From NCBI GenBank assembly GCA_025594325.1, contig JANHCV010000008.1, positions 1,302,001 to 1,366,000 of the forward strand: DNA of 64,000 bases, given 5' to 3'. A program made the translations under genes and the position numbers. Origin of the DNA: Blastocladiella emersonii ATCC 22665 (Eukaryota; Blastocladiomycota; Blastocladiomycetes; Blastocladiales; Blastocladiaceae). The notes under the pieces are model-generated. The model did no database searches, was not told where the DNA came from, and worked only from the letters and a program-made list of their open reading frames with translations. Positions 28,917 to 39,430 of this stretch are shown here, one piece after another (positions within the stretch are counted from its first letter, which is position 1; the number at the start of each line of letters is the position of its first letter).

Positions 28917-29945
28917 TCAGTTTCGGACGCCAAACCCGAAGCTAAAACCGTGCGCAAACGCTGGCCGAATTCTCGGATGGGCCTTCCGGGCGGCATCAGA
29001 GAGGAAATCGTTGCTGATGTTGAAAGGAATCGCCGGCAGCTTCTTCTCGAGGCACAAGAGTCCATAGTCGCCAATCGGGCTTCCGGTAAGATCCAATTCC
29101 TTGATGGACGGAAACGTGCGGTGACGCGTGAACCAAAGCACGCCAACGTCGGCGATTGCGTTAAACGCGAGATACAGTTTCTCGATGTCGAGCGGGAGGC
29201 GAGCGGCCAAGAGAGTCATGTCGGAATCGATCAACTGGGTGCGCTCCAGGTTCAACTCCTTCAAGCTGGTCAACCGGGCGTTGTTGAAAAGAGCAAACAA
29301 GCCTTGAGAGCCAATAGAGCTGTAGCGCAAGTTAAGCACTTGCAGATCCGGAGGCAAGTTTTTAGCAAGCGTAGCCATGCCCAAAATGCCCCAACTATCC
29401 TCGTTGCCGCTAAGGTCGAGATGCGTCAGCGTGGCCGGAAGGCTTGGAGCAATCAAGGAGACCTCGGCGGCGTCGATATCGAGATTCATCGCAGCAAACT
29501 GTTCCAAACGAGTCGCGGACATGAAGCTGGCAACTGCTTGCCACAAAGAGGGAGCCCGAATCCCGGGAATTGGCTCGGTTTGGGTGTCCCAACACACGAT
29601 GGAAAACCGTTCGATTTGCTTGCCTTCAAACGCATCCAGGACTGTGACGATGGCCTGCGGGCAAACGGGATTCGAAATAGTTGGGTAGAACGTAAAGATA
29701 GCTAGGTCGCGTTCAGGATCAAACAGGCTTGCGAAGTGGATCGGCTTTGCGATGTTCTCAAGAGGTACAGCGCTGTGAGCTCTGCGAGACCTGGAATCGA
29801 ATGCAAGAATAAGCCCGTCAATCGGACGATCGCCAAGCTGTCGCCGAAGTGCGTCGCTGGCGGCCTGGTTCTTGACACCGCGCTGCAGGAAGAAGAGCGT
29901 GTTCGCGGCCATGACTTTCACGTACACCCGCTCGTGCTCGGGCAC
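28917..29945 (-). CDS. Leucine-rich repeat protein
   Basis: At least 331 residues from the first ATG at 29912; the frame is open to 29951. The C-terminal two thirds are ribonuclease-inhibitor-type LRRs (LPATLTHLDLSGNE, LPPDLQVLNLRYSSIG, LTSLKELNLERTQL, FPSIKELDLTGSPIG). A 61-nt GT-AG candidate intron (30012-29952) would join this frame directly to the frame that carries the kinase C-terminus upstream, so the true 5' end is uncertain. It resembles the LRR part of the gene at 5090-6793. Confidence 0.6.
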   Translation of the reverse strand: MPEHERVYVKVMAANTLFFLQRGVKNQAASDALRRQLGDRPIDGLILAFDSRSRRAHSAVPLENIAKPIHFASLFDPERDLAIFTFYPTISNPVCPQAIVTVLDAFEGKQIERFSIVCWDTQTEPIPGIRAPSLWQAVASFMSATRLEQFAAMNLDIDAAEVSLIAPSLPATLTHLDLSGNEDSWGILGMATLAKNLPPDLQVLNLRYSSIGSQGLFALFNNARLTSLKELNLERTQLIDSDMTLLAARLPLDIEKLYLAFNAIADVGVLWFTRHRTFPSIKELDLTGSPIGDYGLLCLEKKLPAIPFNISNDFLSDAARKAHPRIRPAFAHGFSFGFGVRN

Positions 29946-29951
29946 GAGGAA

Positions 29952-30012
29952 CTAATTGGACACGTAGACCTTGGTGAGTACTATAATGAGTTTCTAGATG
30001 ACTATAGAGTAC
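29952..30012 (-). other. Candidate intron joining kinase tail and LRR frame
   Basis: GTACTC donor and CCAATTAG acceptor. Removing it leaves the kinase-side frame (...QARPET) in phase with the LRR-side frame (FLVPEHERV...). The size matches the other introns in the window. Transcript evidence would be needed. Confidence 0.35.
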
Positions 30013-30225
30013 CGTTTCCGGGCGAGCTTGGGCGGGTGCGGGTCGGCTGTCGAGACGATCAGAAGAAGACACAGAATCAGTTGTCGAATCAACGTCGGAA
30101 TCGAGCTCAAAAAATGCAGGATCAGCTGACGAGTCGAGCAAAAGCATCAAGTCGAGCTGCTCGACGATAGATTCGAACGAGGGCCGAAGTGCAAAGTCCT
30201 GAGCCCAGCACTCCTTGACCAGAGC

Positions 30226-31635
30226 CTAAAGTTGAGGCGTGAAGCTGGACGAGTCCGTGGGTGGGTTGGGCCGATCGCCGTCGCGGATCCAGCCCTCAAT
30301 CAGGCGAAGTTCGTGCTCTTCATGGAAAGGAAGCTGACCTGCGACCACCTCAAACGCGAGCATCGCGAAGCTGAACACGTCGGGCTCCAGCTTGTTTGCG
30401 GCCTTGCGCTTGTACCGCTCGGGTGCCATCCAGCGCACGTTGCCGGCCGTGTCCGTCGAGTACGTCGTCGTACTGCTAGCCGCAGACAGAACGCGCGACA
30501 GGCCAAAGTCGGCAACCTGCGCGCGGCCCGACCCGTCAACGAGCACGTTGTTGGCCTTGAGGCCGCCGTGCAGCACGTTCTTGGAGTGCAGGTACGCCAT
30601 GCCCATGGCCGTCTCGGTGAGCAGGCGCAGGTGCTCAGCAGGACGGCCAGCGGCGTACGTGGACAGCTCGCCGCGATCCATGTACGGCATGACGAGGAAC
30701 GGCATGTTGGCCGAGAGACACACGCCGAGGAGCGGCATAACGTGCCGGTGGCGCATCTTGCTCCAAACGAGAGCCTCCTTGGCGACGAGGTCGATGGCGG
30801 GCTGGTCGGCAGCCGTGCGACCAAACGGCGGGAGAAGGCGCTTGATGGCGACCTGCGTCCCAAACGGAATCCATGTGGCCTGCACGACTTGGGCGAACCC
30901 GCCGCGGCCAATTGGTTCGCCCTTGGCCTCGTCAAAGTCATACGAGGTCACGGCAAGAGACTCGAGAGCCGACTCGGCATCTGAGCGTTTGGCCGAGACG
31001 CCCGAGTTGCGCGAGATGGCCGATCGCATGTGCGTGTACAGCTGCTGCAGGAGGCCGAACCTCTCGTCGTCCTGCGCCTCGGAATCATCGATGCGCTGGT
31101 CCAGCGCGGCGAGGGCCTCACGCACGTCCTGGCGGTCAAGAGCGAGGTCGCGGTACAGGTCCGTGTGGTGCACGGCGAGCAGGTCCTTGGACGAGTCGAG
31201 GAGGCCTGCGCGGTCGCGCTCGGCCGCGGCCTTGAACTCGGCCGTCAGGTCGGACGTGCTCGCGTCGAACGTGAGCTCGGGGCCCAGATCGCCAAAGGAC
31301 ATGGCAAAAGTCTCGCCGGCGCGCTCGAGCGCGTCCGTGTAGTCTGCGCAAGCGAGCGCGCGTTTCAGCAGCGTCGCCTCGGCGAGATTTGCCGCGGCAT
31401 TGTTGCTTTCGAGCAGCACTCCGTGCAGGAGGCCGACGAAAGCAAGGAGCGGCCCAGGTAGCTCCTCATCGGCGCCGCGAGCCGCGAGGAATGCGGCATG
31501 AGCGGCCGAGCAGCGCTCGAGCAGCGCCGTAAGTAGGTGCATCGACTGCTGGGCCGTCTTGACGAGATGAGCCAGCAGGTCGACCTGGTCCGCAATGTCG
31601 CTGAGGTTGACGTCGTCCGCGGATGATAGTTTCAT
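30226..31635 (-). CDS. TKL-like kinase domain protein, HRD motif altered, internal TAG
   Basis: 469 residues from MKLSSADDV to a TAG at 30226-30228. The first 200 or so form a helical bundle, similar in layout to MLKL-type N-terminal domains. The kinase domain has a Gly loop (GRGGFAQV), VAIK lysine, DFG and RWMAPE, but the catalytic loop reads HGGLKANN where HRDLKxxN is expected, so the catalytic Asp is gone. The TAG falls inside subdomain X-XI: the same frame goes on with LVKECWAQDFALRPSFESIV, the usual kinase end, then an acidic Ser-rich tail. It is a pseudokinase by sequence, and possibly a pseudogene. Confidence 0.65.
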   Translation of the reverse strand: MKLSSADDVNLSDIADQVDLLAHLVKTAQQSMHLLTALLERCSAAHAAFLAARGADEELPGPLLAFVGLLHGVLLESNNAAANLAEATLLKRALACADYTDALERAGETFAMSFGDLGPELTFDASTSDLTAEFKAAAERDRAGLLDSSKDLLAVHHTDLYRDLALDRQDVREALAALDQRIDDSEAQDDERFGLLQQLYTHMRSAISRNSGVSAKRSDAESALESLAVTSYDFDEAKGEPIGRGGFAQVVQATWIPFGTQVAIKRLLPPFGRTAADQPAIDLVAKEALVWSKMRHRHVMPLLGVCLSANMPFLVMPYMDRGELSTYAAGRPAEHLRLLTETAMGMAYLHSKNVLHGGLKANNVLVDGSGRAQVADFGLSRVLSAASSTTTYSTDTAGNVRWMAPERYKRKAANKLEPDVFSFAMLAFEVVAGQLPFHEEHELRLIEGWIRDGDRPNPPTDSSSFTPQL

Positions 31636-32090
31636 GGTTACAACTTTTCTTTCGTGATCGGGGAGAGTCGCGCGGTTCAAGGTCCCAAGCTCGCTATATC
31701 CAAGCCAGTGTTCCCTGTGGAGATAAATGGCCGCAAGCCTATCTTCCCCTCGGGCGCCAACTGACTGATCGCACGGGGGTCGGCTCAGTGTCGGGGCTTT
31801 CCCAAAAATGTCTACGCGTCGCTCCCGTGTCTCCCACCGCCTGCGACCCCGCGGGGCTCTGTGAGACACAGGGCACCGCCATAAATGACTAAATTTACCC
31901 TGATCGATCCCCAGCGAGATCACGCATCTATTGGCCGGCTTCTATTCCGACGCGGTGGCTAGGTCCGCGTGATGCGCAAGCCACCCTTTTCACGACACGC
32001 GCCGGGCCTCTCTTCCGACGCGCTTTCGCTTCCCGCCTCGGAAGCGACATCTCAACCCTCATGAAATACAACGTAACCTGATGCAATACG
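31636..32090. other. Divergent intergenic region
   Basis: Lies between the kinase gene (leftward) and an A gene (rightward). GTTGTAACCATGAAAC sits at the kinase start and AACGTAACCTGATGCAATACG at the A start. No other gene is visible. Confidence 0.45.
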
Positions 32091-33500
32091 ATGTCAACGC
32101 GCTTCAGATTCGAGACCGTGGTCGAGTGCCCCGGCGCGACCTTGTTCGCTGCCCTAGACTTGCGAGCGCAGTTAGTCAGAATGACGCTCTATATCCGAAG
32201 TTGCCCACTCGAAGCTGAACTGCAGGAGTGCTTGCAGGCTCGCGTACACGCGACAATTGATGCCTTACGTGAGATCGAGGAAGCGAGTCCACAATTCGAA
32301 GCACCTCACTTTGGCCCTTCGCACAACTCCCGGCGCCCGGATTCAGCATCACCCAGAAATCTTGTGTCACCACGCTACTTGCCCGAATCTCCCATCTCAA
32401 CTTGCAGCCATCCAGTGGCTCAGGAGCCCGATCTCGCCGATCTCATAGCTCGTGATGCTCCGTACTTTTGCTGCGCCCCACGCGACGCGCCCTGGTCCAT
32501 GGATGAACGGGTGCCCGATATCTTTCTCAGACGTCTCAAATCTGTCGCTCCTCACGCAAGTCTGGCAACTCTGCTCCTTGCCGCGCGTTCCCGAGTCCCA
32601 CGCGATCTCTTCATAGTGTACAGCGCGCTGCTTCGCGAGCGTGCGTCGGAAGAGGAAGCCGAGCATGCGTTCACCCGGGCTGCGAATCGCAAGTGGAATT
32701 CGGCCTGGGTGCACGAGTGGCTCGCTCTCGTCCCGCCATCAAGCGGAACGCCGGATGATTTTCTCGCGGACTTTCGTTCACAGCTCGGAAAGGTTGTCAC
32801 GCTCACGCCTGAGATTGAGCGCGAGCAGCACATCAAGCAAATCTTTGCCCAAAAGGTCGAGTCGAAGTTTGAACGGGTCTCCGATTCCGCGCATCGCATC
32901 GTTTGCGATCCAAGCGGCTCGCTCGACGACATGGCTCTCGAGTACAAGCGGCTTCAGTGCTTTAACGGCGCGGATCGTGGGCGATCGCGCCTTTCACCAG
33001 GCTCGCGACAGCGTTTGCGGTCACGTTCTCGCTCTTGTTCTTGTTCTCGTTCACGGTCACGGTCATGGTCACGCTTGAGCGATCGATCTTCCTCGCGCGT
33101 TCATCCCACCGAGTCGCGCCGCCCGGACGATTTCTGCTTGCTGTGCACAGACCACCCGTTCCTGTTCGCCAAGGCGAACCTGCGCCGCGAGCACTGCACC
33201 AGTGACTGTCCACTTCTGGACCAGCCACGCGTGCTCGCGCAGCACTTTATATTTGCTGCGCAGCAGTTTGGCGCCGGTAACCCTGTCGCGCCTGCCAAAG
33301 TCACATCACTGATTCGTGCAACGAATGAGTGGAAACTCAAGCTCTTTCGCGCAAAGCTTCCCAGCAAAGCACCGTCCAATGTTGCGATGCGGCTCAAGTG
33401 GACTCGAACGATGCTCAGGGTCTTGACTGGGCTGGATCACCTGCAGCAGGAGAGCGTGGTTCAAAGGATGTGGAGCGCAGTCGGAAATGAAGTCAAGTAG
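32091..33500 (+). CDS. Subfamily A Gag-like protein, intact
   Basis: 469 residues. Helix motif LFAALDLRAQLVRMTLY (about 19-35); capsid-like core about 145-290 (LLLAARSRVPRDLFIVYSAL, WVHEWLALVP, HIKQIFAQKVESKF); Arg-Ser tract about 300-330; zinc knuckle 349-373 (CLLC, 15 residues, HCTSDC); tail with LKWTRTMLRVLTGL and VQRMWSAVGNE. Ends TAG. It stands alone rather than behind a C gene, so it differs in context from the A copies at 12-22 kb. Confidence 0.8.
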   Translation: MSTRFRFETVVECPGATLFAALDLRAQLVRMTLYIRSCPLEAELQECLQARVHATIDALREIEEASPQFEAPHFGPSHNSRRPDSASPRNLVSPRYLPESPISTCSHPVAQEPDLADLIARDAPYFCCAPRDAPWSMDERVPDIFLRRLKSVAPHASLATLLLAARSRVPRDLFIVYSALLRERASEEEAEHAFTRAANRKWNSAWVHEWLALVPPSSGTPDDFLADFRSQLGKVVTLTPEIEREQHIKQIFAQKVESKFERVSDSAHRIVCDPSGSLDDMALEYKRLQCFNGADRGRSRLSPGSRQRLRSRSRSCSCSRSRSRSWSRLSDRSSSRVHPTESRRPDDFCLLCTDHPFLFAKANLRREHCTSDCPLLDQPRVLAQHFIFAAQQFGAGNPVAPAKVTSLIRATNEWKLKLFRAKLPSKAPSNVAMRLKWTRTMLRVLTGLDHLQQESVVQRMWSAVGNEVK

Positions 33501-33557
33501 CGGCAACCCTGACGCGGTCGTTCGCGTCTCGGCAAACAGCGGAACAAAATGTTTTGT

Positions 33558-34606
33558 TTATTGACTGCACATCGAGAGTGAAGCATCTCCGCGGTGACGG
33601 GAGTTGCTGAGAGAATTGGGAGCGGGCTGCATCTGTACAAGCTCGCCGACCAGGGTGAAAAAGGACGCTGACGCCTTGGGCCACGAACTTTGGAGCTGTT
33701 CATAAGCCTCACGGCTCAATCCAAGGTCACTCCAATACTTGCCAAGTTTATCGAGATACATGGGCCGAATGTGCGGAGCCTTTTCGACCTCGTGCCGTGG
33801 AGTGACCGGCGCGACTGCGTCCAAGAACCGATCCGCAAACCGATCCGCGGCTTCGCTTTTCCGCCGCTGAAGGGCACACCAGTCGTCGAGCCACGGTGGT
33901 CGCCGATAGAGATCAAAAGCGTCAAGGAACGCACGGCGCGCTTGCGCGTTGCTCATGTCCCACCGCAAGAAGATCGCGTAGCAGATGAACACGGGCGTCT
34001 TGAACGCATTCCGGCCGAGCAGAAGCGCACGGGCAAGGTTTCCCGGAAGGCAATTGGTGATGATGCAGTCCACAAGCTTGCGCAGAGTGTACCAAAGGGA
34101 GCGCGAAACAAGTTCGGCGGTATCACACGGATTGAACTGGGGCTTGGGCCGGCAAACGTTGACGCGCCGCTAACCTAAAGCTCCATGGAAGTAAGTGAAG
34201 CAGACAAGCCGGCGGGCATAGTCGAGTGAGTTGAACAAGCAAGCTAGTCCAGCCGAACCCCTGGTTTTGACGAGTTGCGCGCTTTGCAGCGGGGCGAGCG
34301 AGTACCAGTGCGAGTGCGAGAACGAGAGCGAGTGGATGACCTACGGCCCCGCTGCATGTCCATAGAAGTCGACGTAGACAGGTTCCGAAACCGCGAGCGA
34401 GTTGGGCTCCGTGATCGTTGCCGATCTTCGTTTGGCTCCTGGCTGAGGAGCGCCGTGTGCATATCATCTTCATTGTCTGGTTCAAGGCGCTGCTTCAAAG
34501 CGGCGCGGATGGAGCACAGCCGTTGATTCATAGAGTTCAGCAAGAGGAGCCTTGCGTCTGGCTGCTGCTCCCGGACGAAGCGGGCAGGGTGCATGGTGGA
34601 GTTCAT
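33558..34606 (-). pseudogene. Subfamily B Gag-like gene in two open pieces
   Basis: The 5' piece (34606-34244) has the helix motif LLLLNSMNQRLCSIRAALKQ and an Arg-Ser tract. The 3' piece (about 34172-33558) has the B capsid-like core (CYAIFLRWDMSNAQARRAFL, RRPPWLDDWCAL, MYLDKLGKYWSDLGL). Two TAG codons and a frame change lie between them; an unusual intron is possible but I could not place one convincingly. It ends after the core without a zinc knuckle, like the copy at 3703. It is divergent from the F-box-like pseudogene at 34799, 193 bp between starts. Confidence 0.65.
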
Positions 34607-34798
34607 CAAGCTCGTTGCATGAGGTTCTGCATGGTTGTCCGATGATGGGGTCCGTTCCGGGAGAGGGAGAGCTCATGACCTGGACCGTGGGGCAGGGGCT
34701 CCGTGATCGCGTGACTTGAAATGCATGCGCAAGTCCGCGGCACCGCGCGCATTCGGCTCCCGCTCCCTCAACGACCGTCTTGCCATGTATTGCACATC

Positions 34799-36631
34799 AT
34801 GAACGAACCTGTCACGCTATTTAACTTGCCGCAAGTGGTCCAGAGCGTCATTTCCAAGCACCTGGACGTGACCGATGGGCTCGCCCTTCGCGCGACCTGC
34901 CGCGCTGCACTCGCCGAGTTGGCGCTGTGGACGGCCCGTCCGTGGCTTCCCGCCGTCTTTCCGCTTGCACGTGGCCAACTGGACGACTTTCACTGGCTTG
35001 CACCGATCTACTGCCAAGGCTGTGGCGTCCAGTGGATGCACCGGGTGCATCAGCGCGACGCGACGAACGTCTACCTCATCTTCGCACGCATGTTGATCTG
35101 GCTGGACGCGGGCGCCGGCGACCTTCGCTGGAGCGCCCTTCGCACCTGGGCCGACGGGGCTTGTGCCATTGACATGAGCCAGATCGAGGGACTACTACTC
35201 GTGGCGTGTCGAGCACGCGCGCCGGCCGCTCTCTGTTATCTACTCGAGTGGTTCGGATTTACCGGTCCGGTCCGTGACTGCGGCCCTCACGTATTCGGCG
35301 TGCCGCCCACGCTCGCTCGGATGCTCCTAGCCCGGTCCGCCGAACTTGATGTGTTTGACGATCCTCAAGGCACGACCGAGCAGGTCCAATTGCTGCCTCT
35401 CAACAAAGCCACGGTCCTGTATCGAAGCCCCTTCTTTGGCTACGCCGTGCGCGGCGCCTTGCGCCAGGACCGCGCGTTTTGCTTCAATTTTATTCTGCAC
35501 CTATCGAGTGTGGGCGGTGTTATTGGCCACACGCCTGGCATGATCCTGGGCAAGATGCTTTATATGTTCCGCCTCGAGGCCTTTGGTATGCCCGGCGCCG
35601 CGCCCCTGTGCGTCGCCATGGACCTTATGCTTCCCGCTCGCTGGCACGAAAGCGGGCCCAAGGAACTGGAGCAGTCGCAATGCAACCTCGTACACGGCAT
35701 CGAGCCAGTCCGCAATCGCATCGAAGCGCTTTTCCCGCACGACGACTAGGAGCAGACCGCCCTTATGCGTAGGCAGCTCGATGACTTGTACCGTTTGATC
35801 AACTCAGGGTCGGTCCAGTGTTCCTCGATGCAGTTCTCGCTTATGAGCGTTCCCAGACACCACCCAGTCACGTCGCTCGAAATCTTGGACGCTTACGTGC
35901 GCGATCTCCGCTGGATCGATCTCGCCGATTAGCGTGATTGTGTCAATGTACTTTGCGGTCGGCAACCTGTGGGATCCCGACTTGATGGTTGCGGTGATGC
36001 AGCGGCTTCCCTTCTGCATGTTTCTCTTAAACTTATCAGCGGCCGACCTCTCCCTACCTTGGATCTGGCGCACGGCCCCGTGCCCGCTCTCGGAATGGAA
36101 CGAGTACCACTGTGCTCAAATGCGGGAGTCGCGCATCTGGGTCCTCAGCGATCAACGTCAGGCTGATCGCATTCAAAGTGTAAGTGGTGGTCAATCCTTC
36201 AAACGGCCTCTGTCAACCAGATCCAGCGCCTGATTGACGTTGTGACACCTGCTTCGGATCTCGACATGGGCGGCGGCGAGCCGCGCGAAGCGCACAAGTA
36301 CGGCGTGAACGGCCACGGACTGACCATGGAGCTCGTCTTCGAGTCGATTGCTTCGGGCGACGCGTCGCGGATCGCCGGATTTGCGCAGACGGTGACGACG
36401 CTGCGTGGCAAGCCGTGGTTCATGTCCCTTTACCTCGCCAAGCGCATCGTGCGCGAGTCGCACGCTGAAGGGCGTGTTGCACTGCTTTGCGCCATGTGGG
36501 ACGGCTCGGTTCTCGCCGATCCTGCAGTTCGCCGCGAACTCGTTCGCATCGCGCGTGAATGCGAGTCGCCTGCGCTCAACGCATGGGCCAACGAGGCGGA
36601 AGAGACAGTTGCTAGTTCGGCCCAGCAATGA
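34799..36631 (+). pseudogene. F-box-like gene, degraded paralog
   Basis: It aligns end to end with the gene at 25234: LFNLPQVVQSVISKHLD at the start and LAKRIVRESHAEGRVALL near the end. A TAG at 35747-35749 replaces a Glu codon (HDD-stop-EQTALM versus HDDEENTALM), a second TAG follows near 35930, and two frameshifts occur near 35940 and 36210. The 3' flank also resembles that of the 25234 gene (ATCCCACG soon after the stop). Confidence 0.8.
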
Positions 36632-36688
36632 TCCCACGCATGATTTTATTCCGTAATACAGCAAAATGTCCCCAACCCAGCCCATCAC

Positions 36689-38137
36689 TCACTTGCAGCA
36701 CACGCCGCGCATCCCCGCAATCATGTTCCACACGCAACGCACCACGGACGGCGTGAGGTGCTCGGTTGCGTGCAAGTACTTTGCCGCGATTTGGGCGTGG
36801 CCGCTGTCCATGGCCTCGAAATGGGCGCGATACCCGCGCAGGAGGTCGCGGAGCGTGGCGTCAGTCAGGCCCGCACTGACCGGTGGCGACATACGCTCAG
36901 CGCGGAGAGCTTGATCGATCGCCGTCGCGTACGCGCGGAGGTCGCGCCGATACAGGCACTGGGGGAGCCAGTGGTCGGACTCGCGGACGGGGCCTGAACA
37001 GAAAATGAGGCAGAGTGGACAAGTGCATGGTTGCGGATCAATGGGCTGATGGTCGCGAGGGAGGGCCAGGGTGGGTTTCTTGGGAGACGGTGCGGAAATA
37101 GGGAAGGGAGGCTTGGTCGATGCGCGCTCGGCCATGTCAACAAGCGCCGCGAACGAAATGGGCGTGGCCCACGCGTTGCGAAGTGATTGGCGCGCCTTGT
37201 TCCCAATTCCGATATCGTTGCAGGGGTACACGAGCTTGTCGAGGTACATTGCCTTGATGTGCGACAAGGCAGGTAGATCAACGTCATCGCTCGGCACCTG
37301 GTCCGCGATTGCAGCCAGAAAGCGCTCAGCAAACAGCGCCGCCGATTCGCCGGTACGTCGGCGAAGCTCGCACCAGTTTGAGAGCCACGGTTTCCGCCGA
37401 GCAGGGTCAAACGCGTCAAGAAAAACGCAGCGCGCTTCGGCGTCGCTCATGTCTGCGCGAAGGAAGATGGCGTAGCAGTGGTAGATGGGCATGTGCATGG
37501 TGATTCGAGCGAGCAACAGACCGCGAGCGAGGTGGTCCGCGGGGCACTGCGATGCGAGGTTGTCGAGAAAGTGAACCAGCGCAGCATGATTTGAGCGCAG
37601 ATCCGATGCAGAGCCCTGGGGATTGAAATTGGGCACGGCGGAGATGCAGGAAAAGACAAGGCTGCGAAGATCCGTATTCGAGAGGCGGCCGCCGGGTGGC
37701 GGGTGAGCGGGGAGCACAGGTTGCCGCCGATGCACTGCTGCTTTCCGCTTGGTGAGTTGTTTGGGAGGGGCAACGTGCTCGTCGCGCTGCACCGGATGCG
37801 CGTGCAGCGATGGCTGTGGCGAGCACGACCGCGATCTTGAACGGGAAGGTGGAGCAGTCGGCAGGCCGTCGTTATGATAAATCGCAGGACAAGGCGAATA
37901 ACGAGAATGGTCACGATAATCGTTGCCGAATGTGGATGCCAGCGAGTCGCTGCTCGCGGCTGTGAAGTGCGCGTCACATGCATGCTGGACTTGATGGGCG
38001 CAAGCATCCGCCGTGTCAAGGAGGTAAGCCCGGTGGGACAAGTGCATGTGGACGTGTTGCAGTCGCAAGCTCAAAGATTGAAGCAAGAAGGGATGTTCGC
38101 CCGTTGAATCCTCCGCGGGGCTCGAAGGTGCATGCAT
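36689..38137 (-). CDS. Subfamily B Gag-like protein, intact
   Basis: 482 residues from MHAPSSPAED. Helix motif FLLQSLSLRLQHVHMHLSHR; Arg-Ser segment (SRSRSRSCSP) near 100; capsid-like core (CYAIFLRADMSDAEARCVFL, RRKPWLSNWCEL, ESAALFAERFL, MYLDKLVYPCNDIGI); zinc knuckle (CPLC, 12 residues, HWLPQC); tail ending VRCVWNMIAGMR. ACTCCATGCAACGC lies about 25 bp upstream, the composite ACGCGT motif about 140-160 bp upstream. Which of several nearby ATGs is used is uncertain. Confidence 0.8.
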   Translation of the reverse strand: MHAPSSPAEDSTGEHPFLLQSLSLRLQHVHMHLSHRAYLLDTADACAHQVQHACDAHFTAASSDSLASTFGNDYRDHSRYSPCPAIYHNDGLPTAPPSRSRSRSCSPQPSLHAHPVQRDEHVAPPKQLTKRKAAVHRRQPVLPAHPPPGGRLSNTDLRSLVFSCISAVPNFNPQGSASDLRSNHAALVHFLDNLASQCPADHLARGLLLARITMHMPIYHCYAIFLRADMSDAEARCVFLDAFDPARRKPWLSNWCELRRRTGESAALFAERFLAAIADQVPSDDVDLPALSHIKAMYLDKLVYPCNDIGIGNKARQSLRNAWATPISFAALVDMAERASTKPPFPISAPSPKKPTLALPRDHQPIDPQPCTCPLCLIFCSGPVRESDHWLPQCLYRRDLRAYATAIDQALRAERMSPPVSAGLTDATLRDLLRGYRAHFEAMDSGHAQIAAKYLHATEHLTPSVVRCVWNMIAGMRGVCCK

Positions 38138-38277
38138 TAGCGTTCATGGAGAGCGTTGCATGGAGTTTGAGCCAATTTTCTTCAAGGGTGGCTCTTGTTG
38201 AGGGAGAGTGGCATCCTTGTCGAACGCGCGAACGCGCCAAAGTGCGAACGTCGCGCGCAGACTGATCAGCTGTCTCC

Positions 38278-38300
38278 CACGTGATCGACGCGTCTCGCAA
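38278..38300 (-). promoter_or_regulatory. Composite CACGTG / ACGCGT upstream motif
   Basis: The + strand reads CCCACGTGATCGACGCGT then CTCGCA. It sits 141-163 bp upstream of the B gene start at 38137. Confidence 0.55.
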
Positions 38301-38371
38301 TTGAAGGCAGGGTTGCGCTGTCCCGCTCGGCTTGTGATCTGAGTCTACGGCGGCAAGAGCAGGTGCTTGAA

Positions 38372-38881
38372 TTAATCTACGAGCAAAGGCCGCAACACAT
38401 TCAAGCTTAGTGGAAATACGATAGCGCTGGCAAGGGCGACAGCCTGAAGTTCGAGCGGAAGGCGTGTAACATTGCTGCCGACTAAAGAAGCGCTCACACA
38501 CTTTCCCTCGGCACGAGAAATAGGTTCCTCATTCAAGGAATCCATCTGTACGTCGTGGAGAGGGCTCCAATTGACACTGTCAGATTTCAACAAGTCCCAC
38601 ACAGAATTTGTCGTATCGACCTCACCTGCACAAGCACAGAAGACGGTCCCGCTCCTATTGTGTGCGAGCGGAATGAGGATCCGCCGGGCCGCAGTGTCAG
38701 CAAATACGGGATCATTGCGCATGCCGTGCAGCAACGCATCGTGTTCGTCAGCGCCGTAGCTCCGCCAAATCCGCTTGGCCAATTCACACGACATGACCCG
38801 CAGACGGCTGCACAGCGTGGTTGGGCCAAATTGCGGCCTGGCGGTAAAGAACGGTCCATTGGACGTTATTCTTGGTTGCAC
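38372..38881 (-). pseudogene. C-terminal relic of an F-box-like gene
   Basis: VMSCELAKRIWRSYGADEHD, then LLHGMRNDPVFADTAARRI and LIPLAHN, aligns with the last 60 residues of the 25234 gene (VMSIDLAKRIVCESHAEGRV, VLADPMVRSELVRIA). No N-terminal part is present. The 3' end of the frame has no counterpart in that gene. Confidence 0.5.
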
Positions 38882-39430
38882 TTGATGGATCGGCGCGCGA
38901 GCGAAGCTCAGGAAGCTGTTCGAGAGCTGGTGACGGTGGTAATGCGTGCCGCAGGCCGTGCTTCAGAGTATTAAGCGAGAATCCCCACAGTTGCTCCGCA
39001 ATCGAGTGCGAGGTGCGCCAAGCGACGAACATACATTCCAGCCCTGTGAGCAGCACCATGGAGCACAGCTTGCAGAAGGTCACGCGCGCCCGAGCGTGTT
39101 CGATCATCGGACTCAAGTATAGCAAGTAAGTTTGTTGCGTTCATGGACGGCAGGTCGGGGGTCGGGCAGCTGCACGATGTCGAGTGGGACTCGTTGCGTC
39201 CGCACTCGGAGCGTCCAAACTCAACTTCACCAACAGTGCTGCCGAAGCCAAAGAGAAAATGAGCCATGGTCCTCGATTTCAATACATGGGGTTCCATTCA
39301 GTCCGGTGCGTGGTGGTGGGTCAAGGGAGAGAGCGCAAGCAAGTCGACGAAGCGGCGAACAGAAACGACGCGTCGCGGCTCGTCCGGTTCGCGCTCCCAC
39401 GCCGCCCCGTCCTGCCATGCAATACACACC
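38882..39430. other. Stretch with a small unassigned frame
   Basis: One minus-strand frame from an ATG near 39143 (MNATNLLAILESDDRTR...) encodes about 57 residues, with a start resembling the common start element. I do not recognise it. Otherwise nothing clear. Confidence 0.3.
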
